This document shows, piece by piece, positions 1 to 12,700 of a DNA stretch of 22,522 nt. The stretch's first letter is position 1; the number at the start of each line of letters is the position of its first letter. A model generated the notes under the pieces. That model ran no database searches. It worked only from the letters and a program-made list of their open reading frames with translations, and was not told where the DNA came from. A program made the position numbers and the translations under genes. Source of the stretch: Apostichopus californicus (taxonomy: Eukaryota; Echinodermata; Holothuroidea; Aspidochirotida; Stichopodidae); the NCBI GenBank assembly GCA_020650975.1, contig JAIPMN010016805.1, forward strand, positions 1-22,522, given 5' to 3'.

Positions 1-30
1 GTACATCCCGCTGCCTTAATAAGTCCAGTG

Positions 31-370
31 AATGAATCTGGTGATAAATCTGAACCCTGGATGAATCCTGGGATGAATCTGAATCCTGTGATGAAGCCTG
101 TGATGAATCCTGGGATGAATCCTGTGATGAATCCTGGGATGAATCCTGGGATGAATCCTGTGATGAATCCTGTGATGAATCCTGTGATGAATCCTGTGAT
201 GAATCCTGGAAGGAATCCTGTGATGAATCCTGGGATGAATCCTGTGATGAATCTGAATCCTGGGATGGATCCTGTGATGAATCCTGTGATGAATCCTGGG
301 ATGAATCCTGTGATGAATCTGAATCCTGGGATGAATCCTGGGATGAATCCTGTGATGAATCCTGGGATAG
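31..370. repeat. 12-bp minisatellite (atgaatcctg + gg/tg)
   Basis: About 26 tandem units of atgaatcctg followed by gg or tg, with occasional extra hexamers (aatctg) that keep the period a multiple of three. On the + strand one frame reads Met-Asn-Pro-Gly/Val repeats up to a stop at 427-429. The minus strand is also open through the array. There is no homology or splice evidence that either strand is translated, so I annotate it only as a repeat. Confidence 0.95.
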
Positions 371-429
371 CTTCAGGTTGGTTGAACATATTACACAAAC
401 GGCGAGCGGTAATATTTACACTCATATAA

Positions 430-710
430 ACTTGCAAAGTCGCATGGGGGCTAGTTTTGCGAAGGTCCCTGGCCATGGTGGAGATGCAAAGGAAACATAC
501 GTGCGTATTGGAGGTCAAGTCCTTAACTTTAGGCTAGATATTTGATTGTCATTACGCTATACAGATTGACATACCTACAATTATAAGAGGGCCAAACGCC
601 TAATATTTCAACCAAGTAGTCACCGGCCGTCTGCAAGCAGTAGCAGAACAGGCCGTCTGCACAGCCAGTCACACACTGAGTCTGGTGTAGGCTACGTAGT
701 ACGTGTCAGG
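430..710 (+). promoter_or_regulatory. Presumed promoter and 5' leader of SKIV2L
   Basis: Non-repetitive sequence between the minisatellite and the start codon. No TATA box is evident. An 11-nt direct repeat, ggccgtctgca, occurs at 625-635 and 651-661. Promoter status is inferred from position only; the transcription start is not visible. Confidence 0.4.
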
Positions 711-756
711 ATGTTGTCTAACGTAAGGATATCAGAATTGGAGAAAGTTGAAACTG
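711..756 (+). CDS. SKIV2L: SKIV2L exon 1 (start codon, residues 1-15)
   Basis: Encodes [15 protein letters not shown] and ends at a strong donor, CTG|GTGAGT, in phase 1. The ATG at 711 is the first in-frame ATG after a TGA at 567-569, which supports the start. This N-terminal segment is poorly conserved, so a transcript is needed to exclude an upstream non-coding exon or a different first exon. Confidence 0.75.
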
Positions 757-3700
757 GTGAGTATGGATAGCAAAATAATAGTAATGCCTACGTCAGAGAT
801 GTGTACTAGTATTGTCATGACAGCTACATAACTACACAGTTCTGATCAGCTCACAAATTAATAGGCCTAGCCTGTATGGTTAGACTAGTGCCTATCTTAC
901 TGTAGGGGGGCGTGTCATTCTGCCATCTGTACATTCAGCCATAGAAATGTGCTCTTATTGCCATGGAAAAAGTGCCATTCCGCCATGTTACCCTGATTGC
1001 AGTAAAGCACTTTTGTATGGCGGAAAGAGTACATTATTTTGGGTGCACTTTAGGCCTATATGCCCTGTAATATTGCTTCGCTTCACACTACCTAGGCCCA
1101 CAAAATTGGTCATTTAAATCGACAATCAGAATCCTTTTAATAAACAATCAACCTTAATTAATCGATTTATTCAACTAGCTATTATATATTTGAAGACAGA
1201 CTTATAATTAAAACTATTCAATCAATATGTTCATTGAAGACTGTGTATCTATTCCCCAATCTTGTCTTAACTACAATTCAGTCTATCCAGCAAACCCTCT
1301 CATTTGAAGACAGTGTACCTATCCTTCCATGCGAATCAAAGAAAGTTTCACTGATACATTCCTGTGTAAAATCCATTCCTAAAATGTACCTTTCCGCCAT
1401 AGGTTTCAAGCATAGCCATAGGTTTCTGCCATGGCAGAAAGGATCTAAACCTATATGGCAAAAAGGTATGGCATTTATGTACCTATGGCAACATGGCACT
1501 GGAACCCTTACTGTACTGTTCTATTTCTTAGCATAGGTTAGGAGTTGTAACTAACTTGGCCTACGGCTTCTAAGTACTGCTACTAGTAGTACTGTAGTTT
1601 GCAACCATAAAGTTATGCTTAGCATGTATCCAACTTATTTTCTACTTTATATTTACCGCAGAACACTCAGTATCATATCTAATTAACGCAGTTCCAAGGG
1701 ATGTTCTTACAGAATCTCTGCAAATTTTGCACGTTCTACACATATAGAATGATCATACAAAAAATGGGATGATATAGGTTTCTTCAAGTTTCCCAGCTTT
1801 TAATCAGAATATGCTAGGAAGATAAGCACATTTTCACAGTTTTCTGTGAGATCTGTATGAAAATATTTTATCTCGTAAAGCTCTTTTCTTACAATTTACA
1901 ATAACTATCCAGTGTGCAATTTTCATTTGTGTTGTTTACTTCCAACAGAGGTGCAGCAGCCTGAAAATGATGGAGTGGATTTTGACATCATTCAGAAAGG
2001 AACGTCAAACCTCGCTGAAATAGTATCTGTTCCCAAATCGTCTCAACCTCCATTAATTTCAACAGTAAGTAATGTTGTTTAATCACAACAATTATTTGCC
2101 TAGTTCCTTCAGGTACTTGTTGGTTTATGAAGGAAACGTGTTATTTTATATGCGAAATTATAAATTGGCATTGTGTTTTGATCCTGGCAGAATCTTCAGA
2201 TGTTCTCTTGAAAAGATGACTTCAGGCACAAAAATAAAGTTGATATATGTTGTACACTACTAAAAACGTGCTACTATCACTTATCAGTCCATCTTGTATT
2301 TCTATCCTCCTTTTACCTTTTTGAAAAATGACTCTTTAAACACCAGGGGTTCATCAATTTAAGTGCATTTACTATATAGTGTAATACACAGACCATAAGG
2401 TCAGTGCCTCAGATGACTCAATGGAGGAAGTATAGTGCTCTTGTGACCTCAAATGATAGCTTTACAATGCATAACAGATGTAGACATGCATCTCTTTTGT
2501 GGTTTATGAACAAGCAGGTTCATCTCTTTTGTTATTTTATGTTGACATTAAGTTTCCATAGAAATTGTGTTGCTGTCTGTTTGTTTGATTTACCTATCAG
2601 CTATTTTAGTTTTCACACTTTTTCCATCTATTTTGCTTATAACCTCATAACTTACTTGAGGGTACAGTGTTGTTTCTGACTGGTCAAAACCCAAATACTA
2701 AACATAATTATGAAGAAAATAATAGAAACTTTGGTAGTGACAGTGTGTAAAGAACTTTGTGAGCAGTTACATAAATAGCACAAGCAGAGTTTTAGAACAA
2801 CCCAAGAAAGTCTGCAACTATTAAAACCAATTACCACTTACACTAGACAAAGCAGTCTAATAGCAGATATTCCCATGTGTATAATAAAGCTAACCAGTGA
2901 TCTTACTTTGCATACAAATAGTTCCTCAAGTTTGTAGTTGGCATTTTACTGATAAGGTTAGTTACCACTTAATACAGTATGTACCATTGTGGGAGAAGAA
3001 ATACAAACAATGTGTATGGAATGTTGTCCTAGTGTAATTTGAATGAATCAGGTTAGAGTTGGATTATGATTCAGTTAATCAACCAGCAGAGACATGCTTT
3101 AATTAGAAATGTGATAGTGTTTTGTTTAATTCTGTGAACAACTCTTGTACAAGGCACTTTTACGTGATAGACCATAATGTGGTGATTCTTTTCAATTTGA
3201 TTCTACAGTTACCCAATGGACTTCCACCAATCTTGCCAGACATTTCTCAAAGTGTTGAAGCACTCTTAACAGATCTCGAGAGTCTACCAATCCATGACTT
3301 GCAGAAAGCACAAAGGTATCATCAAATTGATAGAGAAAGGGTGGTCTTTTATTTGTCATAATGAAAATTGCCATGTGACATACAGTATTACCACTTTCCT
3401 TTCTTACAATTTTTCACTCAGATATGTTTTTCAGTGTAATCCATTTGATATTTGTTTAATGTAAGATACTTGTTTAAAATTGATTTGCTGCATCATTGGA
3501 GAATCCTGAAAATTGTATATCAATACAAACTGGCTTCTGAAACAATGAAACAAATATGTGTGGAATATTTTGGACCCTTTGAAATCATGAAGCCATAATA
3601 TTGCAACATTTTTGTCGCCCAGAATCTTTTTTCATATTAGATTGTACTATTTATCACATACAGTAAAAACAATTGAAATCATTTCAAAGTTTGGACTTTC

Positions 3701-6700
3701 TTAGTGTTATTTAAGATGACACTTGATAACTGTAGTGAAGCAAATGAACTGCATTGTTAATTCTTATGGGATGTTAGACAGTGACAAAAAAATAATTAAA
3801 AATATAAAATGTACAAAAGAAAACAAAGCTGCTTTAAGAATGGATTTGATCACTTGATAATATTTAACCTACCTGCATGTTTTTATTTATTTATTATTAT
3901 GATTTTTTTTTAGATGGTGGCCTCGAAAGCCAAACCCAGAGTCCCTCTATCACATGCCTTCTTTAGCAGTGGATATGACACTTCAGGTGGAACGGCATCT
4001 AACAACGGGTGAACTGATAGATTTTAAAGAGGTGAGGACTGTCAGACAACTTTGTTGAAATATTTGGTAACTATATTATCTGTGACTGCTTACAAGCTGT
4101 AAGATGCAGCAGCTTCTTGTGAAACAGTTTCATGTTACGGACTAAGAATCTTAAGTTGCTAGTCCCAAAGTCTTCAGATTTATTTCAAGTTTAAAAGAGA
4201 ATTCAGTTTAAAACTCTTGGACTTGCAAGTACATTCCGTTGCTTTGAAACTGTATCTAATGATATATTTTGATCAATACCCATGGAAGAAGTTGTATCTG
4301 TATGATGGGAGGGGGGGAGGGGAGGGGTGAGGCAATGGGGAGTTTTATGACAGAAAAATTTAATTGTTTAAATTCAGTGTTCTCAATGTGTGAATTTTAT
4401 CACAATGGATGAGTTTTAGCAAAAAGTTGTTTGGCAATTTTATGCAACTTACTGCATGAAAAAGAAAATTGACCAATTAAAACATAAACCATGCAGATGT
4501 CTTTTATTTTGTTCAATGTTATTTTTATGTCTTTCCAAAAGTTATACAGAAGGTACTATATTCCTAAGATTCCTAAATTCATCACCTTCTTCTCTAATCA
4601 GGTTCAGCTTGAGAATTCCGGCAGTACCTCAAAAAACTCCTTTTCTCTAGCCAGGCAGCCAGGGCCTCCCACTGAATCTGTCAGGGGTAGTTTAACTAAC
4701 TATCCATTTCAGCCAGGGGGTTTTGATACAGTGGAACCTGATGAAAATGACAGTAAAGAAATGCCAAGTGCGATGAACTTAGAAACAGGTGAGCCCTACT
4801 GCTTAAAATAATCAGATTGGAAATAAAATGTAGGGTATACAATATTCTTTTGTGTCGTTTAAGATTGTTTAAGATATTTATTTTGTAAATATACTAAGAT
4901 TCTGTTTAGAAATTGTGCAGCCATTGAAACTAGTGTTTTAGTATTGGAAACCAGATAAATGATTGCTTTGACAATCTATCAGCAAAACTTGTATCTTTGT
5001 GTGGCTGCCATATTTTTGCCCTTATTTCTTTGTTTCAATAGAGAGGTTGTGTTCTTATAGACTAGTGATGAAAGGTGGTAATTTATGTGTTTCAAGCTGG
5101 AACCAGGATGTCACCAAAATCTGAAATAACACTATCATTCATTTCCTTCAGTATTTGATATAATTTTGTAAGCAATTTTTTATTCGAAGTAGAGTGCTGT
5201 GTGGTCAGTTTTGTCTATAGGTGTAGGATTATTTGTTTACATTGCCAGCAAATGTGTCATCCACATGCATCGGCAGACATCTTTGCAATCTCGGAGGGCC
5301 TTCCTTCAGCCAAAATATTCTCGCCCGCCGTGGATTGTTCAGTGGTCACCAAGTGTTGGAAATAATCCAACTTGGAATAGGAGCTGCTTGTGGTAAATAG
5401 GACTTTAGTTGGTGTGACAGGATAAAGAGGCTAATAAAATGTTGTTTTTGAATTAAGATTTTGATTAGATTGTAGTTGTTTATGATGTCTAAGGCCATTT
5501 GAAACTAATCATTCACTCATCTGGCTCTTACTTTGCAGAGAATTTTTCTTTTAATTATTATTATTTTAGTTTATTTATGAAAGTTTTCCACATAACAACA
5601 AATTCACATAATATGAAGTTTATGGAGATTTATTTGTTTTTATACAATATTTATACTACTGTCAGTCATTGTTTATCCTGGATTGGAAGATATTTTAACA
5701 TAAATTGACTTTCATAAATGAAGCTTCTGAATTCTGATGCAACAATCGATAAATTCTGTTCGAAACCTTTGGTTACTTGGGTACACCTATACTGTCATTC
5801 CTTCTTCAATTAGCAGTGAGATGTATCTTGCGTTTCATTTTTTTGCAGATTTATTGAAAATACCCCCCGGCTTAGATTGCGGCATGACATTCGAAGATGA
5901 GGGAGTTCCCCTGCCTTTTAAATGGGATCATTCCCAGGTATCAGACAGTCAGGAGAATTCTAATGTGATCAACTTAGCTGATCTCCTTAGTGGGCAAGAT
6001 GATATCGACTTCCTGGATGAGGAGCAAGATGAGGATGTTACCAGAGAAGATCAAGAGGTCACTATCATTGTTAAAAACTTACTCATTCTTTTGAAATGTT
6101 TCTTTGATTTTTGGATTCTTGATGAAAGCAATTTGTCAAAGAATGTATGCATTAATATGCAATCTGAAATGGTTACCTTATACTGGTGTTTGAAACTTGA
6201 TGCGAGACAACAAGAATGAATCTTTGTCACTCTGTAATGTGTTATGTTTTGGTTTAATGAATAGATATTTGGAAAGCAAAATGTTCCTTGTAGATGTGGT
6301 ATTTACAATTGTGGATACCAAACTATGTTGTTAAATATTTTTTAATTACTTGCTTGTTATTTGCTTATTAGAAAAGATGCAGGGTTTCTTTCAGCTTCAA
6401 GAATCATGCAAACGTTGACCATACAATCAAAGAATGAACATATTCTGTGTTCCACTTGTCAAAATATAATCATGAAGAATTTTTATGCAGATTGTCTGAA
6501 ATATGTTTTCTTTCATCTTAACATGCTTATCAAAGCATATAATTGCAGTATAAGAAACAGATTTTCTAGTTTAGGTTTCAATTATGCCAAAATAATATAA
6601 ATAAAAAATGAAAACAATTTGTGCTCATTCTTTACACAGTTTCAACTTATTTCTTCATTTTTGCATTTTTTTGCTTTTTCAGAATGAAGTTAAAGAAGAT

Positions 6701-9700
6701 GATGATACCAACCTGGAAGAGATACCATCTCTAGTATGTAAAACAAACGAGTCATTTATAGTAGTTATTAAATTTATTAATATTTATGTCATGAATATTT
6801 GATTAGTTTACACAGAAGAGATACCATCTCTAGTATGTAAAACAAACAAGTCATTTTATAGTAGTTATTAAATTTATTAATTTTCATGTCATGAATATTT
6901 GATTAGTTTACACAGCTGCTAGAATATTTTGGTATCATGTATTGTAATTTTGCAAGACAAATATTTTTTTCTTTTCACAATGTGTAGACAAAGGCCCTTT
7001 TGTGTTAGTAAGTCTTATTGGTTCATTATCTTATTTTCTAATTTGAATTTGCAAAGTGCGTTCCTTTGGATTAACTTTGTGGAAAAGAATATTAAAAAAA
7101 TTTTAAAAAACACTTCAATCCATTATTATGATGTAAAAGTAAATTCTTCGTAATTCTGGCAAAACTTCTCACATGTTGCATGTGTTTGCTTCAGGCTAAT
7201 GAATCTGAGGTATTATCAATATCCGAGACACCATCGAAGGCGTTAACATCAGAGAGGAAGGAAAAGTGGGCAGTAGAGATCAATGTGTCGGTACCAGTCA
7301 ACGACTTTCATAAAAAGATACCCAGTATGGCTTATCAGGTGAGCATGTCATCGGGATGCACTAGTAAAGATGACTCTATTATTGCTACAAAGTATGCTAG
7401 AAATTTAAGGGATGGTCACTCACGTTAACTTTTACAGGCATTTCACTGCCATTCTCAAAGCATTTACACATACCGTTGAGACATTGAAAGGGATTTGCTG
7501 GTCACAGACAATTTGACACTTATATATGAAAAATAACAATATTTCACACTGATATAGTTGAATACTGACTAACCGATCTCGATATCTTGTCTCTAACTCC
7601 AGGTATGGTTGATTGGATGTTACTTATATTGATTGGGTAAACACTTGATTCTTAACTGGAGTTGACCACAGTAGGTGGTGGTCTGTGATGTCATAATGGC
7701 AATTGTTTTTCAGAAGCATTACTGTCCTATTAAAATTTTGATGTTGATTTGTCAACAAGTTTGTTGATTTGTTGTCTTGTTGATTTATCCTTGAAACCTG
7801 ATACATTGGGATTTGTTTTCATAGTTGTCAACATTCTTTGTTTAGCAATTCATTGAAATGCAACAATCTTGTTGAAATATTATTTTGCTCTGTGAACAAG
7901 TGAATTCAATATTATAAAGAAAACACACAAAGTCATTTTTTCAGCTGAATTGTTGTGATGACATCATTCACTTTGCTGTTGCCTGACAAGATATCACCAA
8001 ATCTGCTAAAATCTTTATCTTTCTCATATAAGATACTATGAGAATGTGATTTTAACCTTGAGATGCAGAATATTGTAAGCATTTATATCAACATCAGCCA
8101 CTGGAATATCCCTTTAATTGCCTCCCTGAACACTTCTCATATACCTGTAAACAACTATAAAGAGAATGAAGACCTCTCGGAAACGTAGTTTTGCATACGT
8201 TTAGTATGAAAGCACAAAGAAAGTAAAAGCATCAGTGGCAAAGTTGTTTGCTTTCCTGTAGTCGACCAACATTACATGCATTTTTATATTGAGAATCCTG
8301 GGTATCAATAAGCATAGAATACAGGAATAAAGGTTCAACTAACCATAATAAATACCCCTTTCAATTACTTATTGCATCTGAAATATACCTGTTGTTCACC
8401 GATTGAAGTCACAATATTGCTAGGCAGAAGAGCTTCTCTTGTTGGAAATTGACCTAGATGATGCCCCTTTGTCTTTCTAAGTAAATAATCACCGTAGCAA
8501 TTGATTAACCCTTAAGCAAAGACTCCGGTTGAAAAACGTTTTTCACTGCAGATTTATCTAGCCCCTACCTTAAATTGTACATGAAAGTTGGTATAAATAT
8601 TGGATAAGAATAAAAATAGTTCACATCATTTGTATCATATAGAAACATCACCACTTATCACATGCACTATGTATGACAGACTTGTTTTTGTTGGTTCAGC
8701 TGTCTTTGAATTGCATCTTCTGTTTCTACAGTGGCCATTTGAGCTTGATACTTTCCAGAAGCAAGCTATCTTGAGGCTGGAAGATCATGACAGTGTGTTT
8801 GTGGCCGCTCACACCTCAGCAGGAAAGACAGTAGTAGCTGAATATGCCATAGCCCTCGCCCTAAGAAATATGACCAGGTAAGTCGGAGGAGGTCGACTTG
8901 TAAAGTTTGTTACAAAACATAATCAGATGGGAAAGCTGTTTGAAAATGAAGTGCGATCACTTTTAATTTTGCTGATGGTTCTGCATTTATATATTCTGAG
9001 ATAAAGAATTGCCATGCAGAGAATTAGGAAAAAGATGATGATTTTAAAATGTGGACTAAATGTGAAACAAAGTTATATTCCAAATTGTGTTAAGTAAGGT
9101 CAACCTTTCAAGTGTAACCAACATGAGAAAGTTGTGATAAACAAATTCAATTGTAGGTTGTGGTTTTTTTTTTTTTTTTTTTTTATAATCAAACTTGGGT
9201 TGTTAAAGTGTAACATAGAAGATTTATGGTAACTTTACAGGATTGAAATTGTTGTTAAATGCCAATAAAATGTAATATTTGTAAACATTTTGCTATCTTC
9301 TTAACCAATATTTTCATCTTTACAGTGAAAGGAATGTAAATATTTGTTACTGATCTAATTATTTCGTGTTTTCTGTCGTACCTGACATATCATATCTGTT
9401 TCGATTTTCATCTTTTTAGGGTCGTGTATACTTCTCCCATCAAAGCCCTGTCCAATCAAAAGTTTCGTGACTTCAAGACGACGTTTGAAAACGTCGGTCT
9501 CTTGACAGGAGATGTACAGATCAATCCAGATGCAGCCTGCCTTATCATGACAACGGAAATATTACGGTGAGTAATATAAACAGTGAATGACTTTTGTGGT
9601 TTTAAACGTCAGAACGTTAGATCAGTGTTTGTAGCCTAGTTGGTAATTGTTTTACTTGCAAGGAGTAGAAGTCCACTGGAAATCTAAATTACAATGTCAG

Positions 9701-12700
9701 CTGTATATGGGTAGGGTGGGGGGGGGGGGGTGGGTAGGGGGGTTTTGTTGGAATAGATTTGGCAATTTCATTATCCTTGAAATGGTCCACACCAGGGGTT
9801 CTATGTTTGTCTTCTACACTGATTTACCCTCTTTCTTTCTTGCCCTCTTACAGATCAATTCTTTACAACGGAGCCGACCTTGTTCGTGATTTAGAGTGGG
9901 TTATATTTGATGAAGTTCACTACATAAATGATGCATCGGTAGGTCACTCACTCCTTTCACTCATTGAATTATTATGAACTGCAAAAACATGTTTGAAATC
10001 AAACTTGATATCATGTGTAAAGGCCTTATTCACACGACTTTACAACATCACTGGTGAGCTGTCACATCCACACACACAAGTGCAGGTAGTTGAAACAGTC
10101 ACTTCTAGGATACTTCATTGCTCAACATTTATGCGTCCCGGGGGGTCCAATAGGATGTGCCCATGGTCCATTGCAAACACAAGTTACAAGTTATCCACAG
10201 GTCCCCATATTTAATGTACCCAAGTGAAGAGAGGCAATTGACATTAATCGACTCGCCGAAGGACTCATCATAATGATATGGAGTCAAACGCAAGTCCATG
10301 GCCTAAACTGCTTAACCCCAAATTTCTTTGTAAAATACTTCACATATTTTAAGAATTTTATATTTGATTGGTATGGGGTAGGAGAAATGGGATATAGTTC
10401 TCTTCTCCTTCCCATAAAAGCCAAGTATCATGAATTATAAAAAATAAAACTGTTTCTCCTGTTTATTCTATAGAGAGGTGTCGTCTGGGAAGAAGTGCTA
10501 ATTTTGCTCCCTGATCACGTAAGTGTAATTCTGTTGAGTGCAACCGTTCCAAACACCATGCAGTTTGCTGAGTGGGTTGGGTAAGTAAAGCTTATTCCCT
10601 TTCGTAATATACATATATATATATAGTGAGTTGAAAAATCCAGAACAGTGAAAAAACTTCCAGCCTCCACCGGGAGTCCAACCCGGGCGTCCCGCTTTAT
10701 ATGCGTACACCCTAACCACTAGGCTATGGACGCTGATTGTATGTCCAGAAGTTCGAAACTGGTAAGGAAGGTCGTAATTCCACTGTAGGCGTTTGTCACC
10801 TGTATCAAACAATAATAGTTCTGTTTTGGTGACATATGTGCCTTATATATATATATACATATATATGTATATATATATTTATATTAGAACACCATTTCTA
10901 TATTTCTTTAAGTTCAATTCTTCTCTATTTCTACACTACAAAACTTCTAAAATATTTGAAGAATGAAGAATGGCCTTCCTCTGTATATCCCTAGTCTTCA
11001 CTTAACAGAACATGACAACTTTGCCCTCTTAAAACCTCCTAATTGTATCTACTATTGTCATTCATCTCTAGTCTAATGTTCTGATGTAAAAATAATTTGT
11101 TTTGTGATCTCATAGTTTAGTTTTTTTATTTCTCACAGCCTCCTCCTCTAAATAGAATTCAACTCTGCTGATTACATTTACTTTGCATATAGAGTTTCCA
11201 TGATTGTTTCCTTCCGTTTTGACGTGAGTACTGAGACAGGCCTGCAAAGATTACAACCTGATGAAAAAGTAAACTAGATTGACTCGGTCATCCCTAATTT
11301 GACCGAATCAATCTCATAACCGGTACACAGAGATGTAACGCATACGTGTTACTTGATGGCCTGTTTGTCGAACATTTCTAAATTAAGCTTGTTTTGTCAT
11401 TCTATTGTTCAAATTTTGTATTCTTCATAAACAGTTTGGATTCCATAATACTTAGGTAGCAATTTTTGGGGAAGGGAACAAAATGATTCATGAAAAGAAA
11501 TGTAAAAATAATCTCTGGTATGTTAATGCCAATTTTTTTTATTTGACAATGTGGTAAATCTGCCTTTGTTGGAGAATGAGAATGTAGAATTTATCTTTGC
11601 TACTGTTAAGATAATTGTTTATTGTTTTACTTATATTCAAATTGATTTACAGGAGGATTAAAAAGAAGAAGATTTATGTGATAAGTACTCTGAAACGCCC
11701 CGTGCCTTTAGAACATTTCCTCTACACCGGGAACAGTACGAAAACCAGTAAAGAACTCTTTATGATCATTGATAGCCAAAAGAATTTCATTACAAAAGGG
11801 TAAGACTCACTCACCCCTGCCCCCCCTCCCCTTGCCCCCATTCATGCATATTCCTCCATTCTCTAAATATAAGAACACCAAATTGATGTGTGTTTATCTT
11901 TAAACATGTTTGGTAATCTCCTTAGTGTGCATCATGGCTCAGACTTAAAAATTAAATATGATATTGAATAATGTAAACCAGTTTGTATGAAAAACATATC
12001 ACATTTCTGCAGATCATTTATTCAAGGCTCACAGAAGCAATCGAGCAAAATGCGTCCAGCTGCTTAAATGCTTACGTTAGATATAAAGAGTCCTTATTTT
12101 GTATTCATCCAGTCGTTAGCAATCAAATTATTTTAGTTTATGTCTAATAACTTCAGTGCTGTTAGTAACAAATGAAATGAGTTTCTTTTTAAATTACGTC
12201 CAAGTAACTGCAATGTTTACAGTAGAAATGAAGATGTTATTGACCTTGTTTACAGATACAATCTGGCAATGGATGCTAAGAAACAGAGAGAGACCAAGGC
12301 TAGTGGATATGGAGCCAAGGGATTCAGAGATGGCAACATTAAGACGGTGAGTCCTGTCTTATCAAAGTGCTTACATCAGATGGCAAATTAAAGACTATGT
12401 TGGTGCTTTATGACTTAAACAGTTAATTAGGTTGTATATTCATATCTATGTTTTGCTAATATGTTACTAAAATGTTTCATATGTCCATGTTCCTCTCAAA
12501 TGGTGTAGTACATTTCTTCGTTGGAAGAATACTGTGACTGCTGGGTAAGTAACAGTCTCTTACTGTCGATGGCAGTATTTGGACCTGCTTCATGGTGCAA
12601 TTTACCTTGGTGCATCTAATGCAAAAGCTTGATATACCCAGCCTAGGTGACCAGATATGAAGACAATTTATAGACAATATAAACTGACTGTCTTGAGGGT

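Larger units (their letters stand above)
757..1948 (+). other. Intron 1, with GCCAT clusters and a short direct repeat
   Basis: GTGAGT..CAG intron. It holds two clusters of GCCAT/ATGGC motifs (922-1021 and 1396-1497). It also holds an imperfect direct repeat of about 24 nt at 1234-1257 and 1304-1327 (tgaagac.gtgta.ctat). Short open frames here look like chance. Confidence 0.8.
10581..11652 (+). other. Intron 12, with tRNA-like element, TA arrays and hairpin
   Basis: GTAAGT..CAG intron of 1072 nt. It hosts a tRNA-like element between TA arrays (about 10605-10880) and a short hairpin at 11276-11314. The remainder is plain AT-rich intron. Confidence 0.8.

Noticed and set aside
28..429. + strand open frame of Met-Asn-Pro-Gly/Val repeats
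   Set aside because: Arises directly from the 12-bp repeat; no family similarity, splice context or unique coding sequence supports it.
1234..1536. Open frames on both strands in intron 1
   Set aside because: They overlap the GCCAT cluster and a direct repeat, have no similarity to known proteins, and lie inside a well-supported intron.
10498..10812. Minus-strand open frame of 104 codons
   Set aside because: Runs antisense to exon 12 and across the tRNA-like element and TA array; best explained as chance.
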